Notes under the pieces: model-generated
What the model was told of the DNA's origin: nothing
Database searches by the model: none
The model's input: only the letters and a program-made list of their open reading frames with translations
NCBI GenBank assembly: GCA_037953745.1
Contig: JBAKBP010007670.1
Location: forward strand, 1 to 64,000
DNA from: Lithodes maja
Taxonomy: Eukaryota > Arthropoda > Malacostraca > Decapoda > Lithodidae
Length of the DNA stretch: 64,000 nucleotides
Reading direction: 5' to 3'
Part shown: positions 1 through 10,639 of the stretch, piece by piece
Numbering within the stretch: the first letter of the stretch is position 1
How the letters are laid out: every line of letters begins with the position of its first letter
Made by a program: the position numbers and the translations under genes

Positions 1-617
1 CCAGCATATAATACAGTCTGGCCGCCAATTCAAGGTGTGGATGCAGAGAACCAGAGGGGGATTGATATTAATAAAAGGTGAGGAAGTAGTGGAAATTATA
101 GAGGCAGTAGGAGAGAAAGATTCTAAGACAAGAGTGTGGAACAGTTCATGGGAGATGCTTAGAGTATGCTGTCTGGGAAGGATCTGACAAGGATATTCCC
201 ATAGACCTGCTGGCTGGAGTCCCAGTTCGCAGGAATGGCACGAGGGCGCGCGACAGTCGCCCAGTAAGCAGCCGCCTAGTAGGCAGTGTTAGGCAGGAGG
301 CAACGAATCCCCCGAGGCCTATGTAAGGGGGCCAGCCACGCGCCACACTCACCACCAAGTCACACCACCTGGTCTCTCTCTCTCTCTCCCGCTCGCCTTC
401 CCATCATTCAACTACTTAACACAATACTTTCAATTGACTAAACAAAATAGAAAGGATTGTGACAGACGAAAATAAAGAACAGTTCTGAACTGTCTGCAAC
501 ACAAGCTTTCTCGAGAAGGAAAGCACACAATGATAGGTAGACTGCAGCTATATTCCCTGCCCTGGTGAGTCCTAGCGAGTAAGCCATGCGGTTCTGGGGG
601 AAGCGGTGAGCGTCACA
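1..617 (-). repeat. Element A 3' LTR, partial
   Basis: It repeats 6719-7335 almost base for base; the visible differences are single bases, a small indel and the length of the CT tract. The window begins inside it, so about 1.2 kb is missing. It contains a CT/GA tract (364-390) of the kind present in every LTR of this group. It ends at the polypurine-tract side with the internal copy of the LTR tip. Confidence 0.9.
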
Positions 618-1097
618 CCCCACCCAAGATTTTTAAGAGGCTCCAACTATGAGCTCTAAATCTGACACGCAGAACCCATACAAAATTCGCCACTCCTAGC
701 CACCCAGCGACAATGAAATGTAAAGCACAGTTCTCTTCAAAATAACACATTATAAAAATGAACAACCCTTCCCAACACAATAGATTAAATTACATAGTTA
801 TGCTCATAAGAGCGAGCTTCACTAGCCCAGCCTTCTGAGAGGAGTACAACTCAGAATTTCTGCTATAACATACTTAACAAAAATTTAACTATCAAAGAAA
901 GAGTTTTTATAGGATTTTTATATTTTTAATATGTTTATGGCGGCTGCAGTACAGGGGCAAGCCTAGTTTTTTTCTTCTATACCAACACAGCAACTCCTAC
1001 TTTACGACCCAATACGCTGGGCTACACACGCGAGCCAACAAGCACCAGACGTAAACATAGTAATCAAACCAAAGTAGGAGGCTACCCTTGTGATGAT
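618..1097 (-). other. Element A 3' noncoding region with polypurine tract
   Basis: The polypurine tract lies next to the 3' LTR; read on the - strand it is CTTGGGTGGGG (618-628). The rest is AT-rich and non-coding. It carries a short GC hairpin near 940-965 that recurs before the 3' LTR of B, C, F and G. No ORF here is supported. Confidence 0.7.
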
Positions 1098-2244
1098 CTA
1101 CCCCGGGTCTTCCACCCTCGATAAGCAATCTGCAATCACATTCTCAGAACCGGCGTATGTCTAGGTTGTATTTCTGCAACATTAATGACCACCTGGTCAG
1201 CCTCATATTCCGGTTATGGAATTGATTCAGGAACTTGAGGGGGTGATAGTCGGTGTAGATCACCACAACTGGTCCATAGGCTGGAACATACACCTCAAAG
1301 TGCCTGAGCGCTAGCACAATCGCCAGCAGTTCCTTCTCAACTACTGAATAGTTCTTCTGCGCCGAGTTGAACTTTTTTGAGAAGAAACTGACTGGGTGCT
1401 CCAGCCCATCTTCGTCTGATTGCATCAGAACGGCACCAGCCCCCACACCACTGGCATTAGTTGCCAGCTGGAATGGTTGGCTAAAGTCCGGGGCCCTGAG
1501 GATTGGGTGAGTACACAACAGGTGTTTTACTAGCAAAAAAGCCCTCTCACACTCAGGCGCCCACTTAAACTTTCTATCTTTGGCCAATAGGTCCGTCAGA
1601 GGAGCCAGCATAGTAGAATAGCCCTTTATAAAGCGGCGGTAGTAACCAATCATGCCCAAAAACCTCATGATCTGCTTCTTGGTGGACGGCCTGGGGAAGT
1701 GGTTAATAGCCAATATCTTGTTCTGTGGGGGGCACACCTGGCCCAAACCCACCATGAACCCCAGATACTGCACGGTAGCCTGCACAAAATCACACTTTCC
1801 CAGGTTGACCACCAAGTTTGCCTCGCTTAATTTCTTAAATAGGGATTCTACATGTTCACAGTGGCTCTTGAAATCGTCATCGTAGATAATGACGTCGTCC
1901 AGGTACACTGTACAGTTCGGAATGTCAGCCACCAACTCGTTCATCAAGCTTTGGAAGGTCGCTGGTGCGTTCTTTAGACCGTACGGCATGACATTACAAC
2001 GATATGTAGCACCATCCACCACAAAACCACATACCTCTTTCGCCCGTTCAGACAAAGGCACCTGCCAGTAACCTTTTACCAGGTCCACCTTGGTCAAGAA
2101 CTTAGCCCTGGCAATCTTGTCTACACAGTCATCGACCCGGGGAAGAGGATATGGTTTGGTGGGAGTCAAGCCGTTTAGCCTGCGGTAATCAACACAGAAG
2201 CGCACCTTGCCATCCGGCTTAGGTTGCAGCGTTACGGGAGATGT
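1098..2244 (-). pseudogene. pol: Element A reverse transcriptase-RNase H, in frame after a TGA
   Basis: This is the C-terminal half of A's polyprotein: RT palm and thumb followed by RNase H, which copy the genomic RNA into DNA in the particle. The open stretch is 1144-2205. The palm motif YLDDV lies near 1900-1915 and the RNase H block with the DGLEHPVSF motif near 1380-1410. It is the only Gmr1-group copy in the window that keeps the RT catalytic YxDD. It is in the same frame as the upstream ORF and separated from it by a single TGA (2245-2247), so the break is a point mutation. Near 1144-1165 seven bases present in B, F and G are missing; this shifts the last 15 or so codons out of frame and moves the family stop to 1098-1100. 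No alternative assignment fits. Confidence 0.88.
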
Positions 2245-5200
2245 TCACTTTACCGCCCCCTTCTCGATCAGTCCCTGTTGCAAGATATACACCAACTCCG
2301 CCCGGAGGGCCGGAAGTTTAATAGGGGGCACCCTATAGGGCACTGATTTGAAGGGTGGGTGGTCTCCGATGTCAACGTCGTGCACCTCATGAGTAGTGAG
2401 GCCTGGGTGTTCCGCAAATACAGTAGGGTATAAACAGAATAGGCGCTCGACAGCCACACGCTGTTGCTCAGGTAGGTGTTGCAAAGCCTCATGAGCCGCC
2501 TGTCTCGTGTTTCCTGCCCACTGATCTGCAGAAACATGATAATCCCAGTTGTCATCCACCTGCGCATGACTGTCCCGTTCTCCTTCTCCACCTTGACTGC
2601 TGAAAGTCATCACAGGGACAGTGAGAGGCTCAGGTGGGCGCCTCACATACTCCTTCATCAGGTTGACATGACATAACTGATTCCTCTTACGCCGTTCTGG
2701 AGTGGCCACCAGGTAATCTAAGTCCGAGAGCTTCTCTGCTACCCTATAAGGACCAGCGTACTTTGCGGATAAGGGGTGACCTACAAGAGGGAGTAGTATC
2801 AACACCTCCTGACCCACGTGAAACTCCCTGAGTTTCACCTTGTGGTCATACCTGTCCTTCATGAGGGCCTGAGAGCCTACCAGATTGCGGCCAGCCAACT
2901 CCAGACTACGCAACATTCGTTCTCTACTCTCAAGTTCGACAGCACCGTCACTACACTTTAGAACCTCCGGGTCTTCTAGCTGCAATTTGCGAATATCTGA
3001 GGGAGCTAGCCTGTCTAAGTGTTTGCGAAACAACTCATGCCCTCCCCCAACATCGAACTTTGCATCCCGTTGCTCTCTCCGTGTATACCATTGCTGCCAC
3101 TGAGTCTCTTTAAGCCCTGCCTCTACACTCTCAGTGACAGGTGGTGGTGCTTCTCCAGACTCTAATAACGGTGCTAATACTGAGTCTCGGAGAAGCGCTG
3201 CTGGTACTAGACTCTCCACCGTATCAGCTTTCAGCACCTTCTCGTGACCGTTCCTCCACTTATTTGAAGACTGTTGGTTAGGCTGTGACTCCCTGAATGC
3301 GAGAGATCTGGTTACAACACACGCCATTGGTTGCACCTGACACTTCTCAACCCACTCCTGTTCCTCCCTACTCACGTCAGCCGGCTCCTCGGCAACGACT
3401 AAGGGTGAAACCTTAAAAGCAGGCACCGCAAAGTCATTGCCGAGAAGGAGGTCGACGCCCCCAACAGGCAATTTCTCCACGATTCCCACATCCAGTTCGC
3501 GAGTCACACCGTCAACTTCAAGCTCCATTCTAACAAGTGGGTATGACCTAGTTGCATTAACTCCCTGCACCACAACTACCCGCGCCGCGTTTATGGGTCT
3601 ACCAGTGAAATTCTTCAAGAGTGTCTGAGAGGCACCTGTGTCACGCAAAAGATGTACCCCGTGCTTCTTGCCCCCCCACTTCACGCAGCCATGCCCTCTA
3701 TAGTCGCAAAAGGCATCGCGGACAGGGTTCGAGCCTTCCGGATCCTTCTTCACTGGCGGTGCTCCATCCTCTGATCTTATGCCTCCAGCAAACACAGAAG
3801 ACTTCTGGAACACCCCAATGCTGCTAGCCAATGACACAGCCGCCGTGGGAGGTCTGCTCGGACAAGCTTTTGCCATGTGCCCCTCTTTGTGACAGTGATA
3901 ACACTCAAATTTCCCCTTGGACTTATACTGAGGTGTAAAAGTCCCCTGACCCTTCTTAAACGGGGCGGTGCTAGGTTTGTGATCAGTCTTGGTGTCATTG
4001 CTTTTAAATGTATGTGTATCCATATTCCGGGGAGGAGGAGGGTAACGCTCCTTAACGCCTACATCGTTTCTCTGTGCAGAGCCGCACCCCCGAATTAGTG
4101 ACACCCGAAGATCAGCCATCTCTGCTGCTTCTACGAGAGTTCTTGGGTTCTTCTCTTTAAGGTTTGAAGTCAAGTCGCCGCCCGTACACTTATAAAACTG
4201 CTCTAGAAGCATCAACTGTTTCATCTCATCAAACGTAGTTGTCTTCTCTGATCTGAGCCAGTTTCCCATAGCGTCGGACAGGTCCCGGGCATGCTCCAAG
4301 AAGGTACTGTCTCGCCCCTTAGTCACACCCCGGAACTTTAACCTATATGTCTCGGGCTGTAGCTCGTATGCCCGCAGGACGGCCTCCTTGAGCTCCTCAT
4401 AAACAACGCAGGACTCCAAAGGCAGTGCATCGTAAGCCTTGAGCCCCTTACCTACGAGTCTAGAGGACACAAGGGCCGCCCACTTAACTTCAGGCCACTG
4501 ATGCTCCCAGCACTTCTTCTCAAATCTATTGAAAAACTCTGTGACACCAGACTCGTCAAATACAGGGACCAGTTTGAGAAGGTGCGACAGAGACTGATCA
4601 TGCGCACGGTTTCCAGTACCGAGTCGCTGTCCCGTCATCTCAACACGAGACTTCTCTAAATCCATGTCGGCACGGTATCTTGTAGATTCTAGTTCAGTCC
4701 TAAGCTCAGCTTCCCTCGTCTGTTGCTGCATCCTAGCCAGCTCTTTTCTCTCTTCTATCTTAGCTAGCTCTATCTGCTGTTTTGCCATCTCGAGCTGAAA
4801 GAGCATCTCCGGGGTCAAACCTTGAGGAGGAGGAGGAGATGCAATGATGTTAGAAATACCCGGTGATCCCCCCAGGGGCAAACCACCCTGCCAGTCACTA
4901 CCCACCTGCGGAAGCGTGCTCAGGGTCGGTACTCCAATAGGAGGATTGGGAGTCGAGTGAAGGGGAGGCTCGGCCAAAGGGCTCTGAGCACTCACCATAC
5001 CTCGTACGCCAGTCACCCCACCCAGCACACACGTCATCAGGTCATCCTTGGTCATGCCACTAGTACATACATGACCGATAGCTGCGGCTAAGCACTGGAG
5101 ACCGTACCGATTCATACCCACCAACCGGTCGGAAGTAACAGGCCATTGTAAAAAATTCCTTGCATCCTCCTCACTGTTCACCAAGTTAACAACCTGCCCA

Positions 5201-5268
5201 TGCTGCTGCTCCTCAGCTTCTACATCATGTACTGTGTCTTCATCCTGCACTGATCCGCTATAAGACAT
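2245..5268 (-). CDS. gag-pol: Element A Gag-protease-integrase C-terminal domain-RT start
   Basis: About 1,007 codons to the TGA. The start is chosen at MSYSG (5268) because G begins its gag with the matching MSYTG; the frame is open 22 codons further upstream. Order: charged N-terminus with a coiled-coil stretch; capsid with a SCAN-like block at roughly residues 295-390 (YRLKFRG, then WLRSE, then MLLEQF); zinc knuckle CX2CX4HX4C at 456-469; aspartic protease with DTGA at about 543 and LLGNDF; then an integrase C-terminal GPY/F-type domain at about 820-880 (KYAGPYRV); then the RT N-terminus from about 960. The integrase zinc-binding and catalytic core are missing, apparently cut out in frame. 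Integrase before RT is the Gmr1/copia order, the reverse of ordinary Ty3/gypsy elements. Confidence 0.88.
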   Translation of the reverse strand: MSYSGSVQDEDTVHDVEAEEQQHGQVVNLVNSEEDARNFLQWPVTSDRLVGMNRYGLQCLAAAIGHVCTSGMTKDDLMTCVLGGVTGVRGMVSAQSPLAEPPLHSTPNPPIGVPTLSTLPQVGSDWQGGLPLGGSPGISNIIASPPPPQGLTPEMLFQLEMAKQQIELAKIEERKELARMQQQTREAELRTELESTRYRADMDLEKSRVEMTGQRLGTGNRAHDQSLSHLLKLVPVFDESGVTEFFNRFEKKCWEHQWPEVKWAALVSSRLVGKGLKAYDALPLESCVVYEELKEAVLRAYELQPETYRLKFRGVTKGRDSTFLEHARDLSDAMGNWLRSEKTTTFDEMKQLMLLEQFYKCTGGDLTSNLKEKNPRTLVEAAEMADLRVSLIRGCGSAQRNDVGVKERYPPPPRNMDTHTFKSNDTKTDHKPSTAPFKKGQGTFTPQYKSKGKFECYHCHKEGHMAKACPSRPPTAAVSLASSIGVFQKSSVFAGGIRSEDGAPPVKKDPEGSNPVRDAFCDYRGHGCVKWGGKKHGVHLLRDTGASQTLLKNFTGRPINAARVVVVQGVNATRSYPLVRMELEVDGVTRELDVGIVEKLPVGGVDLLLGNDFAVPAFKVSPLVVAEEPADVSREEQEWVEKCQVQPMACVVTRSLAFRESQPNQQSSNKWRNGHEKVLKADTVESLVPAALLRDSVLAPLLESGEAPPPVTESVEAGLKETQWQQWYTRREQRDAKFDVGGGHELFRKHLDRLAPSDIRKLQLEDPEVLKCSDGAVELESRERMLRSLELAGRNLVGSQALMKDRYDHKVKLREFHVGQEVLILLPLVGHPLSAKYAGPYRVAEKLSDLDYLVATPERRKRNQLCHVNLMKEYVRRPPEPLTVPVMTFSSQGGEGERDSHAQVDDNWDYHVSADQWAGNTRQAAHEALQHLPEQQRVAVERLFCLYPTVFAEHPGLTTHEVHDVDIGDHPPFKSVPYRVPPIKLPALRAELVYILQQGLIEKGAVK

Positions 5269-5523
5269 GATGCTCACTGAAGATTTTTCACTTTGATACA
5301 CAAAAAAGAAGTACCCCAAACTCTTATACCACAATATTCACAATAAAAAATTCTCGGAGACCGCTTAAGTGCTATATTACTTTGCTAAAAAAATAATTCT
5401 TGCATGTCCTCAAAAAATATTCCACAAAATCAACAAATGTTCACTGCCTAAACTGTGAGAAAAATCTGCACAATAACCTGCAATTATATGTCAGTTCACC
5501 AAATCCTGAGCTAGGTCGCCATT
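5269..5523 (-). promoter_or_regulatory. Element A leader and primer-binding site
   Basis: On the - strand the LTR ends in TAACA, two A residues follow, and TGGCGACC (complement of 5514-5521) starts the primer-binding site. The first eight bases are the same in A, B, C, D, F and G. They resemble the tRNA-Arg-type site known from some insect Ty3/gypsy elements, but the match beyond eight bases was not verified. The remainder is AT-rich leader before gag. Confidence 0.75.
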
Positions 5524-7335
5524 TGTTACGATCGGGTCTCGTATAAATCAGTGGCTCTTATACATTGGACTAGACTGGCATAAATGCAACAACGGAAACG
5601 CTAGATCCAACCCCTGATATATAATCCCGTCGAACAAAGGACACATAATATCCTCCAGAGTTATATCTGCGATAGCGGGGTATCTTAACTCTCAGTATCT
5701 ATGTGCTTCTACTATAGGCTGATGTTCTCTGAAACAGCCTATTACCTATAACATATGGTTGCTTAGTTATGGTACACAAGGGAAAGATAGTTAACTTAAT
5801 TAAATCACAAGAGTGATCTAATGCAAACAAGAAGGTTTACTTAACGTTACTTTAATCAATAATATCTGTCACTCCTTTATGAAAGAAAGTGTTGTAAAGT
5901 CCTCAAGCACCGAACAAGGAATCTTCTGAATAATGTTGGATGCTACTAAGAAGAACGTATCGGAAATGGAACCACAAAATAGCAGGAGGCAGGCCAATGC
6001 ACGTGTAGGCTAAATACACAAAAAGGCTGGACCTATAATGTTATTGGACACAAGAATATTATAAGCGGTGCAGCAGTAATAATGCTCGCCACGAAAAAGT
6101 AGTACTCATATTAACAAAACCGGTCTATGCTGGTTGTGTCTCTCTACCGCAACCTAGACCTCAAAATGCTTGTGTAAAAATAATGGGTATGCATAGAAGA
6201 GCATATGATCTAATCCAGCTAATGTCTACCCGGGTTAATAAAGTCTAGCTGGGATGCGCAAAGGTACAGAATTCTGGTGGAGCAAGGCAGCTCATAGCCT
6301 AGTGTGGACCTTGGGTCTGTGCGGCCTGATTACGTTAATATGAAGGGGTGCTCTCTTGAGTATTCTCGATCACAAGTATCGAGTATCCTCCTGGCGACCC
6401 TCAAAAGTTAAAGCAAATAGAGTTAGAACAGTGTTGGCTGGATTAGGCAAGCAGCCCTCATGCACTACACAGTCTAAACTCCAAGGTACACAGACAAAAG
6501 ATCCACCCAGGTAACCCACAGAATCCGTAGTGTCGTGCAGCTCAAAAGTAACCTACACACAGTGAAAACACCAACAACAAGGTACCTGATCCCTAGTCTA
6601 GCATTATTTAACCCTGTAGAAACATTAGTGATTGATGGAGACAGTCCGAGCAATACAATCTCCCAAAAAGACAACGACTATCTTCAACCTTAGCCTAGTA
6701 CATAAGAAACGTGAGATCCAGCATATAATACAGTCTGGCCACCAATTCAAGGTGTGGAGCAGAGAACCAGAGGGGGATTGATATTAATAAAAGGTGAGGA
6801 AGTAGTGGAAATGATAGAGGCAGTAGGAGAGAAAGATTCTAAGACAAGAGTGTGGAACAGTTCATGGGAGATGCTTAGAGTATGCTGTCTGGGAAGGATC
6901 TGACAAGGATATTCACATAGACCTGCTGGCTGGAGTCCCAGTTCGCAGGAATGGCACGAGGGCGCGCGACAGTCGCCCAGTAAGCAGCCGCCTAGTAGGC
7001 AGTGTTAGGCAGGAGGCAACGAATCCCGCGAGGCCTATGTAAGGGGGCCAGCCACGCGCCACACTCACCACCAAGTCACACCACCTGGTCTCTCTCTCTC
7101 TCTCTCTCCCACTCGCCTTCCCATCATTCAACTACTTAACACAATACTTTCAATTGACTAAATAAAATAGAAAGGATTGTGACAGACGAAAATAAAGAAC
7201 AGTTCTGAACTGTCTGCAACACAAGCTTTCTCGAGAAGGAAAGAACACAATGATAGGTAGACTGCAGCTATATTCCCTGCCCTGGCGAGTCCTAACGAGT
7301 AAGCCATGCGGTTCTGGGGGAAGCGGTGAGCGTCA
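5524..7335 (-). repeat. Element A 5' LTR
   Basis: 1,812 bp. It starts TGTTACG on the + strand and ends GCGTCA, giving the imperfect inverted tips of the group. It contains the conserved block AGCTAGACTTT and the two-hairpin RNA domain (6346-6479). A CT tract (about 7088-7108) lies in U3. Its right end abuts D's integrase fragment. Confidence 0.92.
6346..6479 (-). ncRNA. LTR two-hairpin RNA domain, element A version
   Basis: Read on the - strand. Hairpin 1 pairs TTAGACTGTGTAG with CCAACACTGTTCTAA around the conserved GAGGGC...GCC loop. Hairpin 2 has an outer stem GGGT/ACCC, the conserved CGCCAGGAG and CAAGAGAGC strands, and an inner stem CTCGAT/ATCGAG. The stems differ in sequence from those of C, D and G at the same positions while pairing is kept. 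Confidence 0.7.
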
Positions 7336-7617
7336 ACCTGCCAATGGAACATCATGCGCCAACCGCAACAGGCTAAAACGACACTTCTCAGGAACCACCA
7401 ACTGGTCAACCACTCTTGCCCCACCATCCCAACTACGTCTGGGATCCAAAAAACGGCGGTACAGGATTCCCCTAACATGAAAAAAATCTCCCAACTTTGC
7501 ATCCCCGTCCTCGTCGAGTTCAATCGTCCCGTTCCCACAACTCTCAAGCCCCGGATCTTCCGCTTGCAACCAACATATATCCGAGGGTGCCAACCTATCT
7601 AAGTGCTCCTGAAGCAA
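7336..7617 (-). pseudogene. pol: Element D integrase N-terminal fragment
   Basis: The translation keeps the KHLDRL-type linker that follows protease in A, F and G, then a stretch ending LLRLAHDVPLAG. This resembles the start of a Ty3/gypsy integrase zinc-binding domain (VPEKCR followed by a histidine-containing helix). Element A is inserted immediately after it. It lies directly downstream of D's protease on the same strand, which supports integrase following protease in this group. It is frameshifted relative to the protease ORF. Confidence 0.75.
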
Positions 7618-7768
7618 CTTGTGGTCACCCCCAATACTATGCTGCTCAAGCCTTGCCTGCTTCGCCTGGGAACGTTTCTATCGCGGAGTGCTATCACGCC
7701 CAACCATGTCACTAAGGGGAACAGGTTCTGGGGCCACACCGGACCTCATAATGGGTGCAAGTACCGAG

Positions 7769-8292
7769 TCACCAAAGGAGTGTCGCTGGATCCAAACTCT
7801 CAACCCGATCAGCCTTGACTTTCTCCTGCCAACCCTTCCTCCGCTGGCCTAGAACTTGGGTACTAGGCTGTGACACCTGAGCGGACTGAGACCTGGTGAC
7901 AGCACAAGCCGTCTGCGGCATCTGACACCTCTCCAGCCACTCTTGCCCCTCCCTACTCGTGTCGGCCGCCCTCTCGGCAACGACTAAGGGTGGAACCTCG
8001 GAAGTGGGCACCGCAAAGTCGTTGCCGAGATGGAGGTCGACCCCCTCAACTGGCAATTTCTCCACCACACCCACATCCAACTCCCGTGTCACACCGTCCA
8101 CCTCAAGCTCCATTCTGACCAGCGGGTAAGACCGCGTAGCATTGATGCCTTGAACCACCACAACCCGAGCCACGTTAACAGGCTTGCCAGTGAAATTCTT
8201 AACAAGTGTCTGGGAAGCGCCCGTATCACACAACAACTCAAGCCTATGCTTCACACCAGCCCACCTCACAGTGCTGTGCCCCCTATGACCAC
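7769..8292 (-). pseudogene. pro: Element D aspartic protease
   Basis: Retroviral-type aspartic protease that would process the polyprotein. It has the active-site DTGASQT and a later LGNDF block, very similar to the protease of A, C, F and G. The N-terminal side is cut by element B at 8292/8293; the missing part continues at 16475. A frame break near 7790 ends the ORF and separates it from the integrase fragment. Confidence 0.85.
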
Positions 8293-10151
8293 TGTTACGA
8301 CCGGGCACTCGGGTACACAAGGGCTCTCAAACAGGACTCGAGTATGGCTCGCTGCCACAACGGAAACACACGATCCCAACCCCAGAGTACTGCCAGCCGA
8401 ACAAAAAACACCAATACCCTCCAGAGTTCTATCTGCTATAACGGGGTATACAAGAACTCGGTACTAGCGTTTCACAACAGACTAATACAGAGACGGGAGT
8501 TATCTAGTCTGGTCAACAATCAAACAAAGAAGTAAATACAACAACACCAAAGAATAGTGTTGGCCGAAGCCGAAGTAATCCACCCTTGACTAAGAACTTA
8601 AGAAGTCCTCCACCCTCTACTTCGGATCGGCACTATTACGTTACGTTAAACAATAGTCCTCGAGCATCGAGCAAGGAATCTTCTGATAAAGTTAGATGCT
8701 TCTCGGATACTCGTGAGAAGTAAGTATCGGATTTTGAACAGCAATTCAATAAGTAACACACTGGCAATTAACTAACATTAAAGGCTTTAAATTGACATAA
8801 GAAGAATTATAAGAATAGACAATAGTAAATGGCAAACATAAAAAAGAAGTACTCCGACAATGCACTGGCAATAGCCTACTAGGATTGTGCTCGTGGGCCA
8901 CTAATCTCTAAAGTAGCTAAGCGTGCCACACATGAAATCAATAGTGCATAAACAATAACATACATAAGGAAAGCTTCAATACTATGCTGTATCTGCTGAC
9001 CGAGCAAAGTCTAGCTGGGATGTAGTAGGCTAGGAAACAATGGCTGAGCAAGCGGCTCGTAGCCTAGCGAGGTCCTTAAGACTGTGCGGCCAAATTACGT
9101 TAATTGACGGGATGCTCTCTTGAGAGATCCAGATCACTAGTACCTGGTTCTCTCCTGGCGATCCTCTCAAAGTCAAGCAAACGAGTTAGCACAGTGTTGG
9201 GTGGCAGAGGCAAAAGCCCTCACTCGCAACACAGTGCTGAACTCACAAGGTACACAGTCAGAAAGACCACCTAGGCTTCCCAAGTCTCCGTTGCGATTGT
9301 ACAGGTTCAACAAAACCTAATACACATAGGGAATCACAACTCCAGTAGCCTTATCCCAGTCTAGCATTACTTAGATCAGCAGAAAACAGGAACATGAATA
9401 ATCATACACAGGGAAATGCATATACGAGTGCAACAAACATTAATCAATCCTATTCTAGTTATCCCTTCCAAAATAGGCTATCTAATAGGCATATATCTCG
9501 TGAGAACTCAAGCGATAATACTTTGGCTGACTAGCTCTGCACCAAAGGGATCATTGAGGTTATAAAGGGTCGGGAAGAGAAGAAGATAGGCGGTTCAGAG
9601 AGTAGAGAAAGTTCACATCAGTCGGAAGAATATGTATAGTAGCAAGGGATATGAGAAGTCGCTCTGCCTAATGAGTTCTGAAGAATATGTGGCGAGACTT
9701 CCCTTTTTATACTCGGCCCTCTAGTGAGCATATCGCAAACTACTAAGGACCGCCCACTGGCAATCATTACGTAATATTCTCTCTCAATCTGGGATCGACA
9801 AAGGATTTCCCACGCGCTGAGGGGGAGGAGGGAGGAGGGAGGAGGGGAGTTAGGCCTACCTGCCGCGTGGCGCACTCACTGGCCCCCGTTACGTAATCTC
9901 TCTCTCTCTCCTCTCATCATTACAAATAAGTCCCACACACAACACTTATAACTAATGATATAAAATAGAACTCGTTGACTCAGATGAAAACAAAATACAT
10001 ATTTATAATACTTATAGTACAACGGCTCACATAAACTAAGTTAGGAAACTCTACACAGACTACAGCCAAAGTTCCTGCCCTGACGATCCTAGCGAGAGTG
10101 GGGCATGACTGGGCGTTCTGTACAGCATGCTCATACTCGACATGCGTCACA
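8293..10151 (-). repeat. Element B 3' LTR
   Basis: 1,859 bp, TGTTACG at the left and GCGTCACA at the right. It holds a TTACGTAA core (in ATTACGTAAT, 9766-9775), a TATA box on the - strand (about 9704-9711) and a CT tract (about 9899-9915). Hairpin 2 spans 9110-9164. One stem base differs from the other LTR copy (ACCTGG for ATCTGG), which becomes a G-U wobble in RNA and so keeps the pairing. Confidence 0.95.
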
Positions 10152-10639
10152 CCTCCCCCAAGATTTTACTTGCTCAACCCTGAGCTAAAATCTGACACAC
10201 AGAACCCCATCAAGCCCCTCACACCCAGCGACCGCATGGCACTAAAACAAAGCTGAGTTTATCACCAAAACACATCTCACTATTAAAAAAAAAATTCACA
10301 TTTTATAACTCCTCCCAACAATAGCAAAAGACACAATATCATGCTCCCAGAGCGAGCTTACAGCAGCTCAGCCGTTTGATAGTTCGTGGACTACTCAAAC
10401 TCTATAGGCTATGACAAACTTATACAATTATCTATATAAAAAAGAAAGAGTTTGTTTATGATTTTTTTATATTTTAATATGTTTTTCCTGGCTGCACTAT
10501 AAGGGCAGCCTATTTTCTTCTATACCAAACGCTCAACTCCTGCTTTACGACCCAATACGCTGGGCTACAACCGCGAGCCAACAAGCACCAAGCGCAAAAT
10601 ACTATTCAAACTAAAGCAGGAGGCTACCCGTGTGTCAAT
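10152..10639 (-). other. Element B 3' noncoding region with polypurine tract
   Basis: The polypurine tract reads CTTGGGGGAGG on the - strand (10152-10162), directly next to the LTR. Near 10485-10515 there is a GGCTGC/GCAGCC-type hairpin with an A-rich flank, shared with C, F and G. The block that ends the coding region, near 10560-10640, is highly conserved in B, C, F and G. No gene is seen. Confidence 0.7.

Larger units (their letters stand above)
1..7335 (-). mobile_element. Element A, Gmr1-like Ty3/gypsy retrotransposon (left end cut by window)
   Basis: It reads right to left: 5' LTR (5524-7335), primer-binding site, gag-protease-integrase remnant-RT-RNase H frame, polypurine tract, 3' LTR (1-617, cut by the window). 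It is inserted in the integrase of element D; D coding sequence resumes at 7336. The left target duplication lies outside the window. The right LTR tip differs by two bases from the family end TGTGACG, so the exact terminus is uncertain. The coding frame carries one in-frame TGA, one 7-bp deletion and a large integrase deletion, so this copy is not autonomous. Confidence 0.9.

Noticed and set aside
7250..8535. Many + strand ORFs over D's protease and B's LTR
   Set aside because: They are shadows of the - strand coding sequence or lie in LTRs that also occur elsewhere.
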